The notes beneath the pieces are model-generated. The model was not told the origin of the DNA. It did not search any database and was given only the letters and a program-made list of their open reading frames with translations. From Amaranthus tricolor (taxonomy: Eukaryota > Streptophyta > Magnoliopsida > Caryophyllales > Amaranthaceae): a stretch of 64,000 bases of DNA. The translations under genes were made by a program, and so were the position numbers. Below, piece by piece: positions 1 through 11,450 of the stretch; within the stretch, counting starts at the first letter, position 1, and each line of letters begins with the position of its first letter. Where the stretch lies: positions 19,466,608 through 19,530,607 of the forward strand of contig NC_080049.1 of NCBI RefSeq assembly GCF_026212465.1, in the 5' to 3' direction.

Positions 1-1663
1 AAGAGTTTTTTTTAATTTTTTGTGAAATGACGTTTCAAAGCACGATATATTTCACATAGACCAAATCAACCGTCTTGAGCCAATCGGTTTCTTTTCTTTG
101 TATGAAGCTGAAAAAAAAATATATGGTAAGTGTAATTAAAGTAATTGTTATAAATATATAAAATAAATCATAAAGGAAAAATAATGCTTACATGTTGAAA
201 GACACCCTCAATTCACAACGGGTAGCACTAGAAGTCAGACTAAGAATCCTCACAGCAAATTTTTGGAGATTTGGAGTTGAAGCTCCAAAAGTAGACCACC
301 AATCATCTATATAAATCAAGGCATTGTGATTTTCATGTTATTTAAAACAAATGAAAATCAGAATAAAGATAAAATACGCTACTAATTAATTTTAATACCC
401 GAGAGACTTATTTTCCTTTGTCTAATGGTTGTTTGTGATCCAAAACCATTCTTTGCATTTTTGTATTTTCGCAACTCAAGTAGAATCTTGTCTTGAATTT
501 CCACTTCTCTAATCAACCTTTCCATGCATGCAATCAAACCACCCATCACTTCTTCACAACATGCCGCGTCTTTGTTATCCAAATAAATAGACGGGTTTAA
601 AAAATAGCCAACCACATGGAAAGGACGGTGAAGTTGACAATTTCATCTATTGTCAATATAACCAAAAGCCTCCTTTTAATGCTCCTCATTCATCAAAAGA
701 AGTCTTAGTGATAGCCTCCAGAGCCGTATCCATGGCTTTATCATGTACTCCATGGCCGACTTTCTCTCACCACCGGGCCATCTTAAGAACTTTTACAAGT
801 GGCCCAATCAACTTAAAAGCATAATGAACATTCCTCTAAAAATTAGGTTGCAAAATGAAAGCTGCTATCTTTTTTCCCCGAACATCTTCAAATTTCCCTT
901 TTGTTTATGCCATTGTGAAATAGTAATGAAAGAAGTTGCAAATCTAGTAACCGACGGTCTATGCAAATTTCTTTGATCTGTGAACTTTCTCATCAAGTTT
1001 ACAAGTCGAATATGGTTACATATATAACCATTCATGTAAATATACTTCTTAAGTGCATTCTTTACTTGTGAGATTTTTTCCAATATCTTCCAACATTAGA
1101 TCAATGCAATGTGTCGCACAAGAAGTCCAATAAAGATGAGGTCTTTTCGTGTCAAGTAATTTTCCTTCACCAATAAAAAACAAATTGTAGTTGAATCACA
1201 TTGTGCTCACCAATGATTATAGATTGTGAATAACCATTTAAACTTTCTTACTGGCCTTGACATAATTAGATGCATTATTCGTCACAAATTGAATCACATT
1301 ATGGTCACCAACTTCCTCAACCATGTCATCAAGCAATTTGTACAACATATTGGCATCATTTTTAATTTCTAAAAAATTCATAAATTTTATGAACATTGAG
1401 CCCTTAGGAGAGTTCACAAGAAAGTTCAAAATCTCTTTGGATGTAACTGAATAACGCCAACCATCTGATAAAATTGAACAACTAACTTGAGTCCACTCTT
1501 TCTTATGCTCATTCATTGCGTTCTCAACAGCTTGCACTTCTTTCTTAAGAAAAGGAACCCTTAGCTCATGCATGCTAGGTGGTTTCAATCTCGGGCCATA
1601 TTGTGATTCAAGTTGAGGAAGCTGGTGAGCACAATGTGATTCAAGTTGTGACGGATAATGCAT
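1..1663 (-). pseudogene. hAT-like transposase gene, left copy (DUF659-type to dimerisation region)
   Basis: Reading the minus strand from 1663, the first 141-residue frame (1663-1238) has the plant hAT DUF659 signature: YGPRLKPPSMHELRVP, then SDGWR, then the NNASNYVK segment of the RNase-H-like core. Further down, 615-382 encodes the part preceding the C-terminal dimerisation region (GYFLNPSIY, then a segment rich in charged residues). The copy continues to base 1, where it matches the dimerisation tail of the right copy. The frame is broken several times, and the N-terminal BED finger is not seen. It is a pseudogene. The family assignment is from motif order and is fairly secure. Confidence 0.75.
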
Positions 1664-2930
1664 CTAATTATGTCAAGTCCGGTAAGAAAGTTTAAATGGT
1701 TATTTACAATCTATAATTATTGTTGAGTCCAATGTGATTCAACTATAATATTTTTTATTGGTGTAGGAAAATTACTTGAGGTCAAAAGACCCCATCTTTA
1801 TTGGACTCTTTGAGCGGCACATTGCAATGATCTAATGTCGGAAGATATTGGAAAAATCCCCCATGTAAAGAATACACTTAAGAAGTGTATCTACATTAAT
1901 GGTTATATATATAACAATATTCAACTTGTGATCTTGATGAGAAAGTTCACAAATCAAAGAAATTTGCATATACCGGTGGTTACTAGATTTGCATCTTCTT
2001 TAACAAAAGGGAAATATGAGGAAGAAGGTTATTTCTGCTGAGTGGAATCAATCCAAGCTGCTAAAGAATATGGGGGAAAAAAGATAGCAGCTTCCATTTT
2101 GCTACCCAATTTTTGGAGGAATGTTCTTTATGCTCTTAAGTTGGCTAGGCCACTTGTAAAAGTTCTTAGGATGGTTATGAAGCCATGGATAGGGCTAAGG
2201 AGACTTTTTCGATGACTGAGGAGCATTACAAGGAGGCTTTTAGTTATATTGACAATAGATGGAATTGTCAACTTCACCATCCTTTGCATGCGGCTGGTTA
2301 TTTTCTAAACCCGTCCATTTATTTTGATAACAAAGAGGTGGCATGTTGTGAAAAAGTAAGGGATGGTTTGATTACATGCATGGGATGGTTTGATTACATG
2401 CATGGAAAGGTTGATTAGAGAAGTGAAAATTCAAGACAAGATTCTACTTAATTTGCGAAAATACAAAAATGTTGAGGGTAGCTTTGGATCACAAACAACC
2501 ATTAGACAAAGAAAAATAAGTCCTCTAGCTATTAAAATCAGTTAGTAGCGTATTTTATCCTTATTTTGATTTTCATTTGTTTTAAAACATAAAATCACAA
2601 TGCTTTGATTTGTAATAGTTGATTGGTGGTCTACTTTTGGCGCTTCAACTCCTAATCACCAAAAATTTGCTGTGAGGGTTCTTAGTCTCACTTGTAGTGC
2701 TACCGGTTGTGAAAGAAATTGGGGTGTCTTTCAACGTGTAAGCACTAATTTTCCTTTATGATTTATTTCATATATTTAAGACAATTACTTTATTTACACT
2801 TTACAATATTTTTTTTCCAGCTTCATACAAAGAAGAGAAACCGATGGGCTCAAAGTCAGTTAAATGATTTGGTCTACGTGAAATATAATCGTGCTTTGAG
2901 ACGTCGTTTCATAAAAAAAGACTCTTCTGA
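1..2930. repeat. Long inverted repeat built from two hAT-type transposase gene copies
   Basis: The sequence 1 to about 1322 is the reverse complement, with scattered substitutions and small indels, of about 1612 to 2930. A 289-base unpaired centre (1323-1611) belongs only to the minus-strand copy. The match runs to base 1, so the left arm may continue outside the window. Both arms carry the same parts of a hAT-like transposase gene, in opposite orientation. No terminal inverted repeats or target duplication can be seen, so this is better read as a rearranged pair of gene fragments than as a complete element. Confidence 0.85.
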
Positions 2931-3036
2931 TCCCATTATTTTGGTGGATATAGATGAAAGCAATGAGTGGTTGCTTGGGAGGATGGAAGATTCTGATCAT
3001 AAAATAGAATTTGTGTTTGGTGATGATGATTTTTAG
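1612..3036 (+). pseudogene. hAT-like transposase gene, right copy (core to C-terminal dimerisation region)
   Basis: The plus strand carries, in order: HNVIQVVTDNASNYVK (core, about 1630), an IGKIPHVKNTLKK-type segment (1843-2036), a linker frame (2185-2418) with GYFLNPSIYFDNKE, and the dimerisation region around 2620-3036 with the WWSTFG and CSATGCERNWGVF motifs. An AG acceptor at about 2820 precedes the tail exon. A 22-bp tandem duplication near 2361-2404 and other shifts break the frame. It lacks the N-terminal half, which is present only in the opposing copy. It cannot encode a whole transposase. Confidence 0.75.
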
Positions 3037-3159
3037 TGATATTGTGCGAGACTATGAGCCCTATGTTTTTCTTAGTAGACGTTTTTATGATCTTGTGTCC
3101 AAAACCTGCTAATACATATCTTCTATTTACTAATTCATTGATAAATCTTGGCAAGCAGC

Positions 3160-4100
3160 CTTAGACCTGGCAAATAGTTCAAGTGGGTTTGGTTCAGATT
3201 AAGATTACTTTTGGTTGGGTCGGGTTTCATTTGAGTTATGTCATTTTGGGTTTAATGGTCAATTTTAGTTGTTTTGAGTCGGTTCATCATTTTAATTATG
3301 TGCATAATATAGGAGTAATAAATATGTGTAAATTTTAACTCAGTACAAAATTAAATGGGACAAAAACAATAAACTCAATAAAACAAAAATTTATAAATGA
3401 GTATAATTGTTTATTGGTATAATTTTGGTCGGATCAAGTTTGGATTTGTCTTATTTATTCGGGTGCAGACGAGTTATTTCAAGTATGTTTCGTTAATTTT
3501 CTCGATCAGCTTTAACCTATAAACTATTTTATTATCTATTGCATGCTGATGCATCGTCATACAGTGTTTAACAGGAAGCATTTGGAGCTGAGCAGAGTTG
3601 TTGTTCCACATGATTCCGGAACCCACAACGATCAAGTAACTAAAAACTAAGAGTTGCCATCGTGTAGGCGGAAGAAACTGAGGCAAACCATGAATCCATA
3701 ATCCTTGAACTAAGCCAATTGTCAAGATATGAATAGTATTCAGAGGAAAGTTTAGACCAACTCTAAACTTCAACTTTTTCTCTTCCATTTGGTCTCCTCC
3801 AACTAGATAAATATTCACAATTTCAAAAATCTAAATCAAACCAATGCAACAGATAATTAGGTAGGTGCAGGAATTTGGTGATCTTTTTTCCTTTGTTTCA
3901 GTTGGAATTTTGTAATTGTTACTCTTTGTAATTGATATTAATTAAATTGGTTTTTCTATTTGTCGATTTTTATTTCTGGTCGTAAGTGTGCCAATTTTAC
4001 TAGGATCCCAAGGTTGTTTTGCGGTGTTTTTTTGTTCAATGTTTTACGCTGGTACCATTGAATAATTGTTAATACAGTTTATAATATTTTCGTTACCTTT
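3160..4100. other. AT-rich intergenic stretch, no gene recognised
   Basis: No convincing coding region. A 114-codon frame on the minus strand (3818-3474) matches nothing I recognise and has no supporting splice signals. Short G+T-rich runs of the type GGGTTTGG-like plant repeat occur at 3190-3260. Confidence 0.5.
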
Positions 4101-4230
4101 AGGGGGTGATTGATATTGAATAATCCTCCAATTTTAGTGAAGAAAAGAAGCAGATTCTTATTCAACTCCTTCCGTCAAAAAAACAATACAACAATTGTTT
4201 TTCTAGTGAAGAAGAGATCAACGTCAGCCC

Positions 4231-5177
4231 AAATGGCCTGTAACGAAGCTGAAGTGCAAGACAGGCAAAGTACATTGCCCGACTCACTTCTTTGCCACAT
4301 CCATTCTTTCCTCCCTACGAAAGAAGCTGCCCAAACTGTTCTAATTTGAAGATTTGGCACACTCTGGACTTGGCTTCCTGTTCTTGATTTGGATGAGACA
4401 ATTTGGTATAAGCCGCAAGGACTATGTGCAGAAAGTGAAAAGGTAAAAAGACTAGATTCCTTCAATTTATGCACCATATACAGTACTTCACCATAGTTCA
4501 ATAGCCGAGAGGTTCCGACATACGAGTCCACATTGGTACCCAAGTTGGTTACTGTATCCGAGCACAGATTATGGAACATGAACTAGATTCCATTTTAACA
4601 TTTGCCCTAAAAAACATGTTAAGTTCCGAGAAATTAAAACTGAGATGATCACGGGCTCTCTTGAAATGTATAAATTGCATTTTTCGGAATTTTTAGCGCT
4701 TCTATGATCGAGTTGAAAATGAATCACATCAAACTTTTGGTACAAAAACGAGTGCAGATGGACTGCCTCAGAGTCTTTAAACTCATCTGGGTGCATCTGA
4801 CTGATGATGTTCTTAGAGAAATCATGAAGGTTGTCCTTTGCTTAAGGAATTGGAGATTCAAAAATGTTGGTTAGTAACAGAGATTAGGGCACCAAACTTG
4901 GAGAAACTAAGGTTTAATAAAGCAGCTTTATGTTGGGAACCCCAACCCTTGGCATTGAGAAACGATTGCCCCAAACTATCTACCTTCAACTATACTGGAT
5001 GTGTGGATAGTTTGGAGATCATAGACCTTTCATCTATCTTTGAACTTTCCTTTCATCTTCAATTTACAGCAGAAGAATACAGAGTTTACGTTCATGAAGT
5101 TTGAGGCTGTTCTAACTCACCTTCTGCATGCCAAGACTGTTTCTTTGTCAAGTGAATTTGCCATGGTATGTCAACTA
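4231..5177 (+). pseudogene. F-box/LRR (FBD-type) gene remnant, 5' part
   Basis: Starting at 4231 the plus strand encodes a short leader and then the F-box core (STLPDSLLCHIHSFLPTKEA, about residues 15-34), the region that binds SKP1 in SCF ubiquitin ligases. A frameshift at about 4345 follows. The expected continuation (WHTLWTWLPVLDLDE) appears in another frame. From about 4770 to 5104 there are leucine-rich repeats with the pattern LTDDVLREI, then CP-L-KELEI-KC, then APNLEKL. The exon appears to end at a donor in GCCATG-GTATGT near 5164. Several stops and shifts lie between. A Copia element begins 15 bases further on, so the rest of the gene is displaced or lost. Confidence 0.7.
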
Positions 5178-5178
5178 A

Positions 5179-5454
5179 TGTAGGAAAAATTTAGATGGTA
5201 AAATAGTGAATGGATTTATTTGGAGAGGAAGATGAGTAAATATGTAGAATGAATATTGCTCTTCATTGCACAAAAAATTGATTACATTAATGGGTATTTA
5301 TAGTGCAAGTTTACTAAAATATCTTAGATATTTTTATTTTTTTAATTACTTTTCTAGGATCTTCCATTATATTATCTTAGATATTTTTATTTTTTAATTC
5401 TTTAGTTTAGATATTTTTATATTTAATCCTAGATTTTTCTAGATTATTTTAACA
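5179..5454 (-). repeat. Copia 3' LTR
   Basis: 276-bp LTR, TGTAGG...TTAACA on the plus strand. It is nearly identical to the copy at 9592-9867. It interrupts the F-box remnant 15 bases after its last recognisable exon. Confidence 0.92.
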
Positions 5455-5459
5455 CTCCC

Positions 5460-6113
5460 CTAATCTGAAAAATCTTGAATTCTAAGTTGTCTTCTGAACT
5501 CGATAAATTTATCAGTTGATATGGGTTTTGTGAAAATGTCTGCGAGCTGCTCCCCCGTCTTGCAGAATTGTAGTTCGATCTCTTTCTTGTCTACTAACTC
5601 ACGAATGTAGTGATGTCGTATCTCGATGTGTTTTGATCTACTATGAAACACTGGATTCTTCGTCATTTCTATTGTTGACATGTTGTCGCAGAACATTGTT
5701 GGTGTCTCTTGCTTATGTTGTAGATCGATTAATATCCTTCTCAGCCAGACTGCTTCACGTGCTGCACTTGTTGCTGCAATGTACTCTGCTTCTGCTGATG
5801 ATAAAGCTACTGTCGCCTGTTTTTTTGATGACCATGAGACCACCTTGTTTCCAAGCTGAAATACGTACCCGCTTGTACTTTTTCTATCATCCACGCTTCC
5901 AGCCCAGTCGCTATCGGTGTATCCTGTGAGCTTGAAATCTTTTTCAGTTTCGTACATGATCCCATAGCTTTTTGTTCCCTTAATGTATCTGAGAATCCTC
6001 TTTTCTGCTGTTAGATGATCCTTGCTCGGTTCACTCATGAACCTGGATACGATGCTGACAGCGTTGACTATATCTGGTCTTGTATGTGTGAGATAAATAA
6101 GAGAGCCAACCAA
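5460..6113 (-). pseudogene. Copia polymerase, RT end and RNase H part
   Basis: This is the C-terminal portion of the Copia polyprotein. It starts with VGSLIYLTHTRPDI at the end of the reverse transcriptase region. RNase H follows, with YTDSDWAG, the ALSSAEAEY motif, and a tail with ADIFTKP. It is separated from the rest of pol by an in-frame TGA at 6117-6119 (family sequences have an arginine there) and by an upstream frameshift near 6275. The RNase H residues themselves look intact. RNase H removes the RNA strand during reverse transcription. Confidence 0.9.
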
Positions 6114-6204
6114 GCTTCAATACATTGCTCCGTCGACTTTTGGTTTGCCATCGTACTTTGATAACTTCTCATTGATTGCCATTGGTGTAGCCAGCGGTTT
6201 ACAT

Positions 6205-8238
6205 TCACCCATGTTGAATTTCTTGAGAAGGTCTTCTGCATATTTCTCTTGTGATAGAAATATTCTTCCTAGGCTTTGTACCAAGGTCTGTCATCTCGTA
6301 CTCCTTCATCATAGCCTTTTTAAATTCTTCGATCATCATTGGGTGTGTGCCTGTATAGATTAGATCATCCACGTACAAGCATAAAATGAGAAAGTTGTTA
6401 CCTTGTGTCTTGATGTATAGTGAAGGTTCACTCGGACTCTTGATGAAACCATGCTGGAGAAGATAATTGTCGATGTTGCTGTTCCACGCTCGGGGTGCTT
6501 GTTTGAGTCCGTACAGAGCTTTTTGAAGGCGGTATACTTTGTCTTCTTGGCCTTTGATGACGTATCCCTGCGGTTGCTCGACGTACACTTCTTCTTCAAG
6601 TTCTCCATTTAGAAATGCTGATTTGACATCGAGTTGAAAGACTGGTAGCTGATGCTGTGCTGCTAATGCCAGGACTGTTCTGATTGTCTCCATGCGGACA
6701 ACTGGTTCGTTGAAGTCGATTCCTGGTTGTTGCGTATATCCCTTTGCTACGAGCCTTGCTTTGTACTTGTTGATGGAGCCATCATCATTATGTTTCACCT
6801 TGTAGACCCACTTGACTCCGATGACTTCCTTGTCTTGTGGTTTGTCTACAAGTTTCCATGTGTGATTCTTCTCGATCATTTTCATTTCTTCGTTCATAGC
6901 CTCAATCCAGGTTTCTTCTTGTGCTGCTTCTTGAAATGTTTGTGGCTCACTAGAGAAGAGAGCCATCATTGCTTGGTCACAATGGTAATCTTGTAACCAT
7001 GATGGCGGTTGCCGATCTCGTGTTGATCTTCGGGCTTCTTGAGGTTGAGGAGTTGAACGTGATGTTTGGCTTCTTGAGCTTGGGAATGATCTTGTACTTT
7101 CAGGTGTACTTGGACTCGGAGATGATGGGTTTGTTGGTTGGTCTGCTCCGTCTTCTTCACTTGGATCTCTTAGGAGAGTATCTCCTTCGCGAGCTTCAGT
7201 TTCTTTTTCTTTCCACGTCCATTCGGCTGCTTCGTCGAAAATTACGTCTCTAGAGATGATTAATTGTTTAGATTCAGGCTTGTAAAGGCGATATCCTTTT
7301 GTTTCGTGACTGTATCCAATGAATATGCATTTTTCTCCCTTCTCGTCGAGCTTTTCCCAATTCTCCTTTGGGATGTGGGCATAAGCTACGCATCCGAACA
7401 CTTTGAGGTGTTCTATTCTTGGCTTTCTCTTGTGCCAGGCTTCATATGGCGTTAAATCCGTAACTGCTTTTGTGGGAGATCTATTGAGGATATATACTGC
7501 CGTGTGAACAGCTTCGGCCCAGTATCCTTTGGGTAGATGTTTACCCTGCATCATGCTGCGGGCCATCTCTGCTATAGTGCGGTTTTTCCTTTCCGCGACA
7601 CCATTTTTTTGTGGTGTACGCCTTGCTGTAAGTTCTCTTTTAATCCCATGCTTCTTACAGAAGTTGTTGAATTCGTTGCTTGTAAATTCTCCGCCACGAT
7701 CTGTTCTAAGAATCTTAAGAGAATGCCCACTTTGATTTTCTGTGAGGGCTTTGAATTCCATGAAGTGGGAAAAAGCTTCTGATTTTTTCTCCAGGAAATA
7801 TATCCACATCATGCGGGAGTAGTCATCTACGAACAGAAGAAAATATCTTTTTCCGCCAAGAGACGAATTCTTAATAGAACCCCAGATATCTGCATGAACA
7901 AGCTCTAGAGGAGCCTTGGCCCTCCAAGGTGCGGTAGGAAATGACAATCTGTGCATCTTGCCATATATACAGCCTTCACAAATTTTTCTTTCATTTTTTA
8001 TTGATGGTAGTCCAATTACCATTTCTTTTTGTTTTAATAGTTTTAGACTGTTAAAATTTAGATGCCCGAATCTCAAATGCCATAAGGTGGATTCATCATT
8101 TATTGAGCTTAAAGCCAATTTTTCTTCAAATGGCAATTTTAATGGGAATATTTTGTTAGGAGCCATTTCAACAGTTGTTATTATCTGACCCTTATTTTTA
8201 TCATAGATTTGACATTTGTTATTCTCAAATTTAACCAT
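6205..8238 (-). pseudogene. Copia polyprotein, integrase and reverse transcriptase
   Basis: A 677-residue frame. The N-terminal part has the pre-integrase zinc-binding pattern (HLRFGHLN, then C-x2-C in CEGCIYGK). The integrase core has HADIWG and RTDRGGEF (two catalytic Asp) and the Glu in GVAERKNRT. The reverse transcriptase has FQLDVKSAFLNG, KALYGLKQAPRAW and the catalytic YVDD in LYVDDL. After the MTDLG segment at about 6275 the frame shifts: the expected continuation (LSQEKYAEDLL-like) lies in another frame. It was probably active recently but is now unable to make a full polyprotein. Confidence 0.93.
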
Positions 8239-8446
8239 ATATCCTTTTTTAATTAATTGGCCTACGCTTAATAAATTTTGTGCAAGTCCGGGAACATAAA
8301 AACTTCATGAATTAATTTTGATGATCCATTTTTTGTTTTACCAGCAATTGTTCCTTTTCCGGCGACATCTTCTTTTTTACCGTCGCCAAGTGTGATGTGT
8401 GTTTTAACATTTTCGTCAAGAGTGACAAAATAATTTTTATTGTCGG

Positions 8447-9490
8447 TCATGTGGTTTGATTTGAACAACCACTATCAATATACCATATGTCACTTACTTT
8501 TTCTTGTGCATTTAATCCAGTGTAAAATATTTGCTCTCCGAAATTATTATTTTCGGAATAGTTTGCTTCTTTTTGTCGATACCAACAATCTTTTTTGAGG
8601 TGAGAGTGTTTTTTACACCTCTTACATTTGTACCGACAATCATTAGTATTGTGGTTAGTTTTCTTACATAATTTACAATAAAGGTCAGTTTGATTATTTA
8701 ATCGACTCCTTTGATTTTTAAAATTTCCTCTCCCCTTGCTACAATTAGTTGATGTTTGTCCTTTTTCATAATTTTTACAATGACTATTTTTATTTTCACC
8801 ATTAGAAAATTTTAATTTAGCTTGAAATGCTTGTTCTAGTGGTTCTTCGTTAAATCTTTTTAATCTATCTTCATCTGCAAGTAGTGATCCCATTAATTCG
8901 GGTATACTTAATTGAGATAAATTTTTCTTGTTAACTTCTTCTATTGTTGTGGCAATAATGTTATATTTTTGTGAAAGACTCCTTAATATTTTTCGAATCA
9001 CATTTTCATCTTCTATTTTACCACCATTTGATCTTATTTGATAAACTATATTAGTGACTCGGTCAAAAAATGAATGTATTGTTTCATTTTTTGCCATTAA
9101 TAGATTATCAAATTCTCTCCATAGTGATTGGAGTTTAAAAAGAATTACCTCTTCGGAACCTCTGTATTTTGTCTCCAGGATTCTCCAAGCCTCCGTAGCT
9201 GTTTTTGCAGACATGATCGTTGTAAGTATTGCCTCGTCGACTCCACGATATAATAGAGATAAGGCATAGTTATCCCTTATCCTATTTTGTTTATATTGTT
9301 TTATTTTTGTTTCATGCCAAGATGACTCTTTAGTGTCATCTTTGGGTGGTTGCTCGTAACCTTCTTGTACTAATTCCCATAAATCTTGGGAGATAAATAT
9401 TGACCTCATTTGCATAGCCCATTGTTCATATTTTTCTCCCTTAAATGTGGGAACCCAATTAACTTGGGGGTAATTAGTGGTTGAGGTCAT
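8447..9490 (-). pseudogene. Copia gag and start of protease
   Basis: 347 residues beginning MTSTTNYPQVNW, the usual start of this Copia group. The gag core follows, then two CCHC zinc knuckles (CKLCKKTNHNTNDC and CKRCKKHSHLKKDC, both C-x2-C-x4-H-x4-C). The frame ends just after the protease active site DSG, where a small insertion (about five bases in CAAATCAAACC, near 8455) shifts the frame. Protease sequence continues in a second frame to about 8300, where another shift joins it to the integrase frame. Two shifts between gag and pol mean no functional polyprotein. Confidence 0.92.
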
Positions 9491-9576
9491 TTTTTATTTT
9501 GTGGTTAGAGGTTTATTTTATTGTGGAGTATGTTGGTTAATGTGTTTAGGTTGTTTGGAGGTCTTGGTTTTAATTA

Positions 9577-9590
9577 GCTCTTGATGCCAA
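9577..9590 (-). other. Copia primer-binding site
   Basis: The minus strand reads TTGGCATCAAGAGC directly inside the upstream LTR. This resembles the TGGTATCAGAGC site used by plant Copia elements with initiator methionine tRNA. Two positions differ from that consensus. Confidence 0.7.
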
Positions 9591-9591
9591 A

Positions 9592-9867
9592 TGTAGGAAA
9601 AATTTAGATGGTAAAATAGTGAATGGATTTATTTGGAGAGGAAGATGAGTGAATATGTAGAATGAATATTGTTCTTCATTGCACAAAAAATTGATTACAT
9701 CAATGGGTATTTATAGTGCAAGTTTACTAAAATATCTTAGATATTTTTATTTTTTTAATTACTTTTCTAGGATCTTCCATTATATTATCTTAGATATTTT
9801 TATTTTTTAATTCTTTAGTTCAGATGTTTTTATATTTAATCCTAGATTTTTCTAAATTATTTTAACA
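9592..9867 (-). repeat. Copia 5' LTR
   Basis: 276-bp LTR, direct copy of 5179-5454 with about six substitutions and no indels that I can see. As the upstream LTR of a minus-strand element it would hold the promoter. No clear TATA box was picked out. Confidence 0.92.
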
Positions 9868-10130
9868 CTCACTCCCTCATGAATATTTATGGTCATAATT
9901 CAAATTAACAGAAAAATAGAGTACCCGTTTTACCTCTCCGTCCTCTGATATATATTCAAACTGATGGTTTACTGCTGATTCTTGCTGCTGTAGAATAGAT
10001 TGGACATAAGAATCAGAATTCATCAATACTTTTTTTGTAGGTGTTATTCTATTGCATGCCAAAACATCTGCCACATACATTGTTTGATTGGAAAGTAATG
10101 GAACTAAGCATCAAGCCGACAGAAAACCAA
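9868..10130. other. Flank of the Copia element with an unrecognised minus-strand frame
   Basis: A 67-codon frame at 10080-9877 on the minus strand has a weak resemblance to FAR1/MULE-type linker sequence, with a SEDGEVKRVLYFS segment. I cannot assign it. It may be a scrap of another transposase gene. Confidence 0.25.
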
Positions 10131-10290
10131 ATCCTGCCCTATGTGATTTGTTAAAGAATTCACCTCACTTGGAGAAACTTGTCATAAACATCACATCCTC
10201 AACTTTTGAGGTTTCCAGGTTTAGTGCCATGCTTGATTCAATCTTTACTGCAGGATCTCGGTAAAGAAGAATACAGTTGGAGTACTCTCA
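10130..10290 (+). pseudogene. F-box/FBD gene fragment (LRR/FBD segment)
   Basis: The plus strand encodes a SPHLEKLVINITSS segment followed by a short stretch, the same part of the F-box family that recurs at about 16565. In FBD-type F-box proteins this 'S-P-x-L-E-x-L-x-I' segment is in the last leucine-rich repeats. No start, no F-box and no complete exon are present. Because the same segment occurs twice (here and at 16565), at least two family members contributed debris to this region. Confidence 0.5.
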
Positions 10291-10299
10291 AAAACATTT

Positions 10300-11450
10300 T
10301 CATTCAGAACATGTCATCGAGTAATTTTATTAATATACCATAATATCATCATCATCATACCCAGTATCATCATTATTGATGTACCATAATAATTGACAAT
10401 AAATTGGAAATGTTGAAGATGGACCAGCAATAATATAGAAAGACAATAAGAGATGGAGACATAGAAACAAACTGATGAAGATGAGTAAAACGTAATTTTA
10501 TTTCTCAGTCAGACTAAATTGATAATTACAGGAGGAACAATATATATATATAGTAGAATAGGTGGGAAAGAAGATAACTAATCCTTCACCATCCTAACTA
10601 AGGGTTAGATTGAAATAATAAAATATCAACTCAGTTAGTTAAAAGGAATAAATACAATGCAAGAACAAATAACCAAGGAGTTCGTGGACATTCTCAACAT
10701 CTTCTCTCAAGCTTCCCATGGTATCAATTATGCCAGTGGCGAATGCAGAAAAAAAAAAAACGAATGTCAATAATTTAAAAAAAGTCTACAATTACCATTG
10801 AATAAATTAAGGCAAATGTCCACATCGCGTTTTCATATTTTATAAGAGACGTATAATGTCATCATTTAACAACTATGAAACAATTCACATCAAAATAGGT
10901 TACTACAACATCTCACTCAAAAAACTTATCACAAATTTTATTGCATAAGTGGATATTGCATTGATAAACATCATTGTAAAGAACACTCTTTCAACGGTTG
11001 TAAATAAAATTAATATGTTTCAGCATCATTTCAACCTTTTAGAAATTAATTCCTAAAAAATTAATTTGATTAATTTTAACATTAAAATTAAATGACAACA
11101 AATTGTAAAGAAAAAAAAATCTTAAAGAACATAAATTGGGGGGTTTTTATTTCAGCATCATTTTGGATTTTGGAATGACATTCGTTAGTTGCATTTACTG
11201 ATGACTTTGATTAGTGACGAGGGTTTTTATTTTTTTGGGAATTGGTGGCATTAATTGGGTAATAAAAAAAATTGCTTAATTAAAACAGCTTGCAGTGGGT
11301 TTGGAACCATTGTTTTTCTTTTTTGGGAGTTGGAAGCACTGACCAACTCTTATACATTTACAAATACTATTTGATTTTATTTTGAATAAAACTGATCTCA
11401 ATTGACCTCAATGATCACACTTTGTATCCGCCCATGAATCATGCCAAGCT
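10300..11450. other. AT-rich repeat-derived stretch, no gene
   Basis: Between 10480 and 10740 the sequence looks like the end of an LTR followed by a primer-site-like GGTATCAATTATGCC at about 10720, on the plus strand. If so it is the stub of another LTR element. The rest (10750-11450) is AT-rich with homopolymer runs and I see nothing in it. Confidence 0.3.

Larger units (their letters stand above)
5179..9867 (-). mobile_element. Ty1/Copia LTR retrotransposon, nearly full length, coding region broken
   Basis: Two direct LTRs of 276 bp (5179-5454 and 9592-9867) start TG and end CA and differ at about six positions (about 2%). The element reads on the minus strand. A primer-binding site complementary in pattern to initiator Met tRNA lies next to the upstream LTR (about 9577-9590). 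A purine-rich tract (AGGGGAG) lies next to the downstream LTR (about 5455-5463). Order of parts is Copia type: gag, protease, integrase, reverse transcriptase, RNase H. The flanking five bases (ACTAA left, CTCAC right) do not match, so no target duplication is seen. Confidence 0.95.

Noticed and set aside
3474..3818. 114-codon minus-strand frame as a small gene
   Set aside because: No recognised domain, no splice or start context, and it lies in AT-rich intergenic DNA.
6145..7782. Leucine- and serine-rich plus-strand frames resembling membrane proteins
   Set aside because: They are the antisense of the Copia integrase and reverse transcriptase.
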